A DNA stretch of 9,410 nucleotides from Pseudomonadota bacterium. GTDB lineage: Bacteria > Pseudomonadota > Alphaproteobacteria > Rhizobiales > Xanthobacteraceae. Made by a program: the position numbers and the translations under genes. Below are positions 5,608 through 9,410 of the stretch, one piece after another. Under the pieces are notes generated by a model. It was given only the letters and a program-made list of their open reading frames with translations, searched no databases and was not told where the DNA came from. How positions within the stretch are numbered: position 1 is the first letter of the stretch; every line of letters starts with the position of its first letter. The stretch is taken from contig JAEYTQ010000661.1 of the NCBI GenBank assembly GCA_023433965.1, positions 1 through 9,410 of the forward strand, read 5' to 3'.

Positions 5608-5648
5608 ACCGAAACGCCCCAGCGTGGCTCCAAGCGCTGGGGCTTTTT
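5586..5648 (+). ncRNA. Candidate small RNA or regulatory leader ending at the orphan terminator
   Basis: A strong plus-strand terminator at 5616-5648 has no plus-strand protein gene within 890 bp upstream. A transcript must nevertheless reach it for it to matter, so a short RNA of roughly 60-75 bases starting near 5586 is the simplest reading. The start is approximate and rests on the weak -10-like element. No known RNA family is recognised. The alternative is an attenuator in the leader of the Mfd-like gene 254 bp downstream. Confidence 0.25.
5616..5648 (+). terminator. Strong intrinsic terminator, plus strand
   Basis: GCCCCAGCG (5616-5624) pairs perfectly with CGCTGGGGC (5635-5643), leaving a 10-base loop, and TTTTT follows at 5644-5648. 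A 9-bp GC-rich stem with an immediate U-tract is a textbook rho-independent terminator for rightward transcription. In the leftward direction the tract after the stem is weak. It is the only convincing intrinsic terminator in the window. Confidence 0.85.
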
Positions 5649-5663
5649 CGTGGCTCCAAGCGC
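5623..5663. repeat. 15-bp direct repeat overlapping the terminator
   Basis: CGTGGCTCCAAGCGC occurs at 5623-5637 and again, identically, at 5649-5663, a period of 26 bp. The first copy covers the terminator loop and the start of its 3' arm; the second begins just after the T-tract. It may be a small local duplication. Confidence 0.85.
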
Positions 5664-5901
5664 GCCGAGTGTTTATGATCGCGCCAAGCGTCGCTTCGAT
5701 AGACGCAGATCCCGCTGCGCCAGTTCCAATCCGCAAGCTCGACCAAACAGCCCTTGTGGCGGGATCGCGGCGCCACGGTGAACGTTGCCACCAGGCGTGC
5801 GTTCACGGGGCAAATCCCATATGCATGGCGCGAGTCGCCGAATCGGAACGAGGGCGGCGCGCGTTCAGTTGACGACGGTTTACGACCAGAAACGGATTCA
5901 C
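5649..5901. other. Non-coding stretch upstream of the Mfd-like gene
   Basis: This 253-bp region has no gene I can support. Several forward and reverse frames are open by GC bias only. It holds TATGAT at 5674-5679 (5 of 6 matches to a -10, but no good -35) and a 7-bp inverted repeat, GTGAACG at 5778-5784 with CGTTCAC at 5800-5806. The Mfd-like frame is open back to a TTG at 5785 with an ATG at 5821, but codon third positions become strongly G/C only after about 5902. Confidence 0.45.
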
Positions 5902-8900
5902 GTGAGGCAGACCAAAAAGGCGCGGGTGGCCAAGGCGCTTTCGGCCAAGACGCTTTCGAACAAGATGCCGCCGAAGAAGGCGTTGCCGAACAAGGCCTCG
6001 CCCAAGAAGAGGAGCAAGGGGGCACAGCGCGCCACGGTCTCGTCATCGTCGCCACTCGGGGTGCTCGCCCTCCATCTGCTGGCGCAATGGAAGCAGTCCG
6101 GACGCAGCGGCATCGTCTTTCTCGCCGAGAGCGAGAACAGGGCGGAGCGGCTCGGCAGTGTCATTCACGCGCTCGACCCCTCCTGCGAGGTGCTGGTGTT
6201 TCCGCGATTGAACACCTTGCCGTTCGATCAGCTGGAGCCGTCGCACGAGCTCGCGGGGCGCAGAGCCTCCGTGCTGAGGCGCCTCGCAAAATCCAAGAAG
6301 CCCGTGTTTCTGGTGTCGACGGCGGAAGCGGTGATGGAGCGGCTGCCGCCGCCGGCGAGCCTGGCGCGCCTGAGCCTGAGCTTGAAAGTGGGCGGCACGT
6401 TCTCCGAGGAGGAGCTCGAGGCGCGCCTGCAATCCCTCGGATATGATCTCGACGACGAGCCGGACTATCCGGGCGGCGCGCTGTTCCACGGCCAGACCTT
6501 TGAGATCTTTCCCGCAGGTGCGCTGGGGCCGTTCCGCATCGAGCATTCGGATCGCGCGATCGAGCGGATCGTGGCGTTCGACCCGAACGAGCACAGGATC
6601 ATCTTCGAGACCAAGGAGCTGCTCGTTGATCCCATGTCGGAGCGGCTCGGCCTCGCCGGCAAAGGCAGCAAGCGCGCAAGCTTGTTCGACTATTGCGGCA
6701 GCGCCAAATGGATAGCCGATGCAGCCGTTCCATCGCACGCCGACGGATGGCTCGATACGATCGAGGAGGCTGCGCCTCGCAGCGAGCGGGAGCGTGAGTA
6801 TCTCGGCCGGAGTGACTGGAAACGCCTCTCCAAGGGCATGAAGGTGCTGCCGCGGACGGCCTCGTTCCGGGCCGTCCCGGAGTTTTCCAAGTTGACGTCC
6901 TCCCGGAAGGCGCTGCGCGGCTTTGTCGAGGAGACGCGCCGGGCCGGATCGCGGCTGATCCTGGTTGCCGCGCACGAGGACGATCTGCGCGTGATGGAGC
7001 GGATGAGCGGCGTCAAGGCGGAGCGCTGCGACGATTGGCAGGAGGTTGCGCGCGGGCGTAGCGAGGCGGCGCTGCTGGCCGATCTCGATGCCGGCTTCGT
7101 GGTGCCGGGGAAGAAGCCTCTGGTGGTGGTGACGGCGTCCGACGTGCTCGGCAGCCGCGCCCATCATCCGCAACCGATGGCACGGGCCTGGAGCGCGGCC
7201 TTCGACCATGCCGACGTGCCCGAGCAGGGCACGGTTGTCGTCCATCTCCAGCGCGGCCTCGCCGTGCTCGACGGCTTGCAGACGGTCAACACCGGCGGCG
7301 GCGCCATGCGCGAGATGATCCGGCTGAAATTCGCCGGCGACAATGCGGTTCTGGTGCCGCCGACCGATCTCGCCCTGATGTGGCCTTACGCCTCCGAACT
7401 CGGCAAGCTGGCGCTGGACAAGGCGGACGGCAGCACATGGTGGGCACGGCGGAGCGAGGCCGAGCGCGAGATCCAGGCCGCCGGCAGGATGCTCGCCAAG
7501 CACATCAGCCAGCGCCGGCGGCGGCGCGGCGAAAAGCTGGTGCCGCCGGGATCGGCCTACGAGAAGTTCGTCGCGCGATTTCCCTATTTCACCACCAGCG
7601 ATCAAGCCAAGGCGATCGACGATGTGCTGGACGATCTCGCCTCCGGGCATCCCATGGACCGGGTGATCTGCGGCGACGTCGGCTTCGGCAAGACCGAGGT
7701 CGCGCTGCGGGCGGCGGCTGCGGTGGTGCTGTCCGGCAAGCAGGTGGCGGTGGCTGTGCCGACGACGGTGCTGGCTCGCCAGCACGTCGCGACGTTCCAG
7801 AAGCGCTTCGCGCCGTTCGGGATCGAGGTGGGTAATCTGTCGCGCGCGACCTCGGGCGCGAAGCTGCGGGAAACCCGGGAAGGACTGCGCAGCGGCCGGA
7901 TCAAGGTCGTGATCGGCACGCAGGCGCTCACGGGCAAGGACGTGAGGTTCGACGATCTCGGTCTCGTCATCATCGACGAGGAGCAGCATTTCGGCGCGGC
8001 CGAGAAGGCGAAGCTCGCAGGTCTCGCCAAGAATGTGCACGTGCTGATGATGAGCGCGACGCCGATCCCGCGCACGCTCGCCGCCGGCCTTGCCGGCTTC
8101 CGCGATCTCAGCGTGATCGCCTCGCCCCCGGTGCACCGGCTTCCGGTGGCGACCCGGATCGCGCCGCTGTCGGATGCCGCCATCGCCTCGGCGCTGCTGC
8201 GCGAGCAGCGTCGCCACGGGCAGAGTTTCCTGATCTGCCCGCGCATCCAGGACCTCGATCCGATGCTGGCGCGGGTGCGGGCGGTGGCGCCCGACCTGCG
8301 TATCGTCTGTCTGCACGGTAAGCTGCCGGCCGACGCGATCGACGACCGCATGATGAGCTTCGTGGAAGGTGGTGCCGACGTCCTGCTCGCGACCAACATC
8401 GTCGAGAGCGGCCTCGACATTCCCCGCGCCAACACCATCGTGGTGTGCTGGCCGGAAAAGTTCGGCCTCGCCCAGCTGCATCAGCTGCGCGGACGCGTCG
8501 GGCGCAGCGGCATCCGCGCTTTCGCCCATCTCTTGACCGAGACGGAGTCCGGCCAGTCCGAAAAGCGGCTTGCCGTGCTCGAGGAGTTCAGCCGGCCGGG
8601 CGCAGGCTTTGCCATCAGCGAGCGCGATCTCGACCTCAGAGGCGCCGGCGATCTGTTCTCGGAACAGCAATCCGGCCACGTCCAGGTGTTCGGGCCCGTG
8701 CTGTACAGCCACCTCCTGAAGATGGCTTCGGAGAAGGCCGGGCAGCAGGCTGCGCTGTGGGTACCCGACCTCAACCTGCCGGTCGGGGACATGCTGCCCG
8801 AGAGCTATGTGCAGTCCGAGCCGGTGCGGCTCGAGCTCTACGCCCGCGCCGCACGGTGCAATGACGAAGACGATCTCGATGACCTCGAGGAGGAGACCGC

Positions 8901-9162
8901 GCGACGCTTCGGGCCCTTGCCCAAGGCCGCGCGTGACTTCTTCGCCGCGGCAAAGCTCAGGATCGAATGCAAGCGCAGAGGCATCATCCGCCTCGATGTC
9001 GGTCCGGAAGCCGCGGCTGCAACGTTCCTGCCGGGACGCCTGCGCAAGTCACGCGGCAAGTCGTTGCAGCGCGATGGCGACCGCGTCGTCCATCACAGCC
9101 CGATGCGCGATGCGCCGTTCGAGCGGGTGGAGGAGCTGCTCGAGCTGCTCGACGAAGGGTAG
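5902..9162 (+). CDS. Mfd-like (transcription-repair coupling factor family) ATP-dependent DNA translocase, diverged paralogue type
   Basis: This SF2 translocase of 1086 residues has the full order of Mfd modules. A Lys-rich tail (about 1-40) comes first, then a UvrB-like N-terminal module (FPRLNTLPFDQL at 100-111; GALFHGQTFEIFPAG near 192-206, where canonical Mfd reads VRGG). An RNAP-interacting-like domain follows (about 440-500), then RecG-like helicase domains: Walker A GDVGFGKT 591-598 (K597), DEEQHFG 692-698, MSATPIPRTL 717-726, VESGLDIP 834-841 and QLRGRVGRSG 861-870. The translocation motif is at about 897-927 and the C-terminal Mfd domain at about 955-1060 (NLPV...RFGPLP). Canonical Mfd follows stalled RNA polymerase, displaces it and recruits UvrA. 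The ATPase motor here is intact, but the RNAP-binding signature HxxHG(I/V)GR reads H448-L-Q-R-G-L-A-V, so coupling to RNAP may be altered. I chose GTG 5902 (AACGGA 5 bases upstream, GC3 rise); ATG 5821 and ATG 5965 are alternatives. Canonical alphaproteobacterial Mfd, as I remember it, is more conserved, so this is probably a second copy. Confidence 0.9.
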   Translation: MRQTKKARVAKALSAKTLSNKMPPKKALPNKASPKKRSKGAQRATVSSSSPLGVLALHLLAQWKQSGRSGIVFLAESENRAERLGSVIHALDPSCEVLVFPRLNTLPFDQLEPSHELAGRRASVLRRLAKSKKPVFLVSTAEAVMERLPPPASLARLSLSLKVGGTFSEEELEARLQSLGYDLDDEPDYPGGALFHGQTFEIFPAGALGPFRIEHSDRAIERIVAFDPNEHRIIFETKELLVDPMSERLGLAGKGSKRASLFDYCGSAKWIADAAVPSHADGWLDTIEEAAPRSEREREYLGRSDWKRLSKGMKVLPRTASFRAVPEFSKLTSSRKALRGFVEETRRAGSRLILVAAHEDDLRVMERMSGVKAERCDDWQEVARGRSEAALLADLDAGFVVPGKKPLVVVTASDVLGSRAHHPQPMARAWSAAFDHADVPEQGTVVVHLQRGLAVLDGLQTVNTGGGAMREMIRLKFAGDNAVLVPPTDLALMWPYASELGKLALDKADGSTWWARRSEAEREIQAAGRMLAKHISQRRRRRGEKLVPPGSAYEKFVARFPYFTTSDQAKAIDDVLDDLASGHPMDRVICGDVGFGKTEVALRAAAAVVLSGKQVAVAVPTTVLARQHVATFQKRFAPFGIEVGNLSRATSGAKLRETREGLRSGRIKVVIGTQALTGKDVRFDDLGLVIIDEEQHFGAAEKAKLAGLAKNVHVLMMSATPIPRTLAAGLAGFRDLSVIASPPVHRLPVATRIAPLSDAAIASALLREQRRHGQSFLICPRIQDLDPMLARVRAVAPDLRIVCLHGKLPADAIDDRMMSFVEGGADVLLATNIVESGLDIPRANTIVVCWPEKFGLAQLHQLRGRVGRSGIRAFAHLLTETESGQSEKRLAVLEEFSRPGAGFAISERDLDLRGAGDLFSEQQSGHVQVFGPVLYSHLLKMASEKAGQQAALWVPDLNLPVGDMLPESYVQSEPVRLELYARAARCNDEDDLDDLEEETARRFGPLPKAARDFFAAAKLRIECKRRGIIRLDVGPEAAAATFLPGRLRKSRGKSLQRDGDRVVHHSPMRDAPFERVEELLELLDEG
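5929..5958 (+). repeat. Two tandem 15-bp units within the Lys-rich tail
   Basis: GCCAAGGCGCTTTCG (5929-5943) is followed directly by GCCAAGACGCTTTCG (5944-5958), one mismatch, encoding AKALS-AKTLS. It lies at the head of a Lys/Ala/Pro-rich low-complexity segment that continues with MPPKKALPNKASPKKRSK. Confidence 0.8.
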
Positions 9163-9205
9163 GGCGCGGCTTCAGTCGGTGTGGTGCGCTGGGGAACCCG
9201 AGCTA

Positions 9206-9221
9206 TCCGGAAGAATCCGGA
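9206..9221. repeat. Small TCCGGA-AGAA-TCCGGA element
   Basis: TCCGGA at 9206-9211 and 9216-9221 are self-palindromic hexamers 10 bp apart, so the pair is both a direct and an inverted repeat. As RNA it folds into a 6-bp stem with an AGAA loop 43 bases after the Mfd-like stop codon. No T-tract follows, so it is not a standard terminator. It could be a binding site one helical turn apart, or chance. Confidence 0.3.
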
Positions 9222-9302
9222 GCCTCTCGCAATTGCGCGGATCTTGAAGCGACTTGGTAACGCCTGCTGCGTAGCTTGCCGTTCGATCAACGGAAGCGAA
9301 CG

Positions 9303-9410
9303 ATGCAGTCCTACATCCCAAAGCGCGCGGACCTGTCCGTGGTGTCCCTGCTGCTGGCAACTCTGACCTCTGCGGCGGCTGCACAGGAGAGCCCGCCGGA
9401 CTACGCGCGA
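9303..9410 (+). CDS. Exported protein, N-terminal part (runs off the window)
   Basis: The first 36 codons of a gene are visible, starting MQSYIPKRADLSVV. A basic n-region (K7, R8), a hydrophobic stretch (about residues 12-22) and an Ala-rich end (A24-A27) followed by QESPPDYAR form a probable Sec signal peptide with cleavage near A27, so the product should be periplasmic, outer-membrane or secreted. ACGGAAG at 9290-9296 provides a ribosome binding site 6-8 bases upstream of the ATG. Too little is present to identify a family. It lies 140 bp downstream of the Mfd-like gene on the same strand, and I could not pick out a convincing promoter in between. Confidence 0.7.
   Translation, partial: MQSYIPKRADLSVVSLLLATLTSAAAAQESPPDYAR

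Noticed and set aside
5404..5901. LexA/SOS box upstream of the Mfd-like gene
   Set aside because: I looked for GAAC-N7-GAAC and GTTC-N7-GTTC in this stretch and found none with the right spacing.
6043..8712. Very long minus-strand open frame (889 codons) opposite the Mfd-like gene
   Set aside because: It is an antisense shadow caused by high GC3; its translation is His/Arg/Ala-rich low complexity with no domain, while the opposite frame has complete helicase motifs.
1..9410. Mobile element, CRISPR array, tRNA or phage-type system
   Set aside because: No terminal inverted repeats, transposase motifs, regularly spaced repeats, cloverleaf sequences or defence-type gene clusters are seen; gene content and composition look like ordinary chromosome.

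Overview
The window is about 64-68% GC with strong G/C third-position bias. It uses ATG, GTG and TTG starts, and its proteins (acetoacetyl-CoA synthetase, AI-2E permease, small zinc-ribbon proteins, PsiF-like periplasmic protein) have the style of an alphaproteobacterium of the Bradyrhizobium/Rhodopseudomonas group. That placement is an inference from composition and remembered family resemblance, not from a search. It looks like ordinary chromosome: there are no insertion sequences, phage genes, tRNAs, rRNAs or CRISPR arrays.

Layout. (1) 198-422 (+) encodes a small secreted His/Pro-rich protein. It converges, with a 6-bp gap, on a full-length acetoacetyl-CoA synthetase at 429-2477 (-). (2) A small CxxC zinc-binding protein lies upstream on the same strand (2588-2815, -). 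(3) A 294-bp divergent intergenic region separates it from an AI-2E family permease (3110-4195, +, GTG start). (4) A basic NUDIX hydrolase (4329-4721, +) follows, behind a perfect inverted repeat that looks like a repressor operator. It ends 1 bp from a convergent zinc-ribbon gene (4723-5007, -). (5) A PsiF-like exported protein (5164-5403, -, TTG start) has its own putative promoter with a 12-bp palindrome over the -35. (6) The 5404-5901 gap is the most structured non-coding stretch: an 18-bp palindrome, an extended -10-like element, a 10-codon mini-ORF, a strong intrinsic terminator with no recognised gene in front of it, and a 15-bp direct repeat. (7) 5902-9162 (+) encodes a large Mfd-like (transcription-repair coupling factor) translocase with intact helicase motifs but a diverged RNA-polymerase-interacting domain. 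(8) A secreted-protein gene starts at 9303 and runs off the window.

How the genes relate. No multi-gene pathway is evident. The acetoacetyl-CoA synthetase would feed acetoacetate into acetyl-CoA or polyhydroxybutyrate metabolism. The NUDIX enzyme and Mfd-like translocase could both belong to nucleotide or DNA maintenance, but they are not in one operon. The items most worth a second look are the Mfd-like paralogue with its altered RNAP-binding domain and Lys-rich tail, and the orphan terminator/palindrome locus upstream of it, which may be a small RNA or a regulatory leader.
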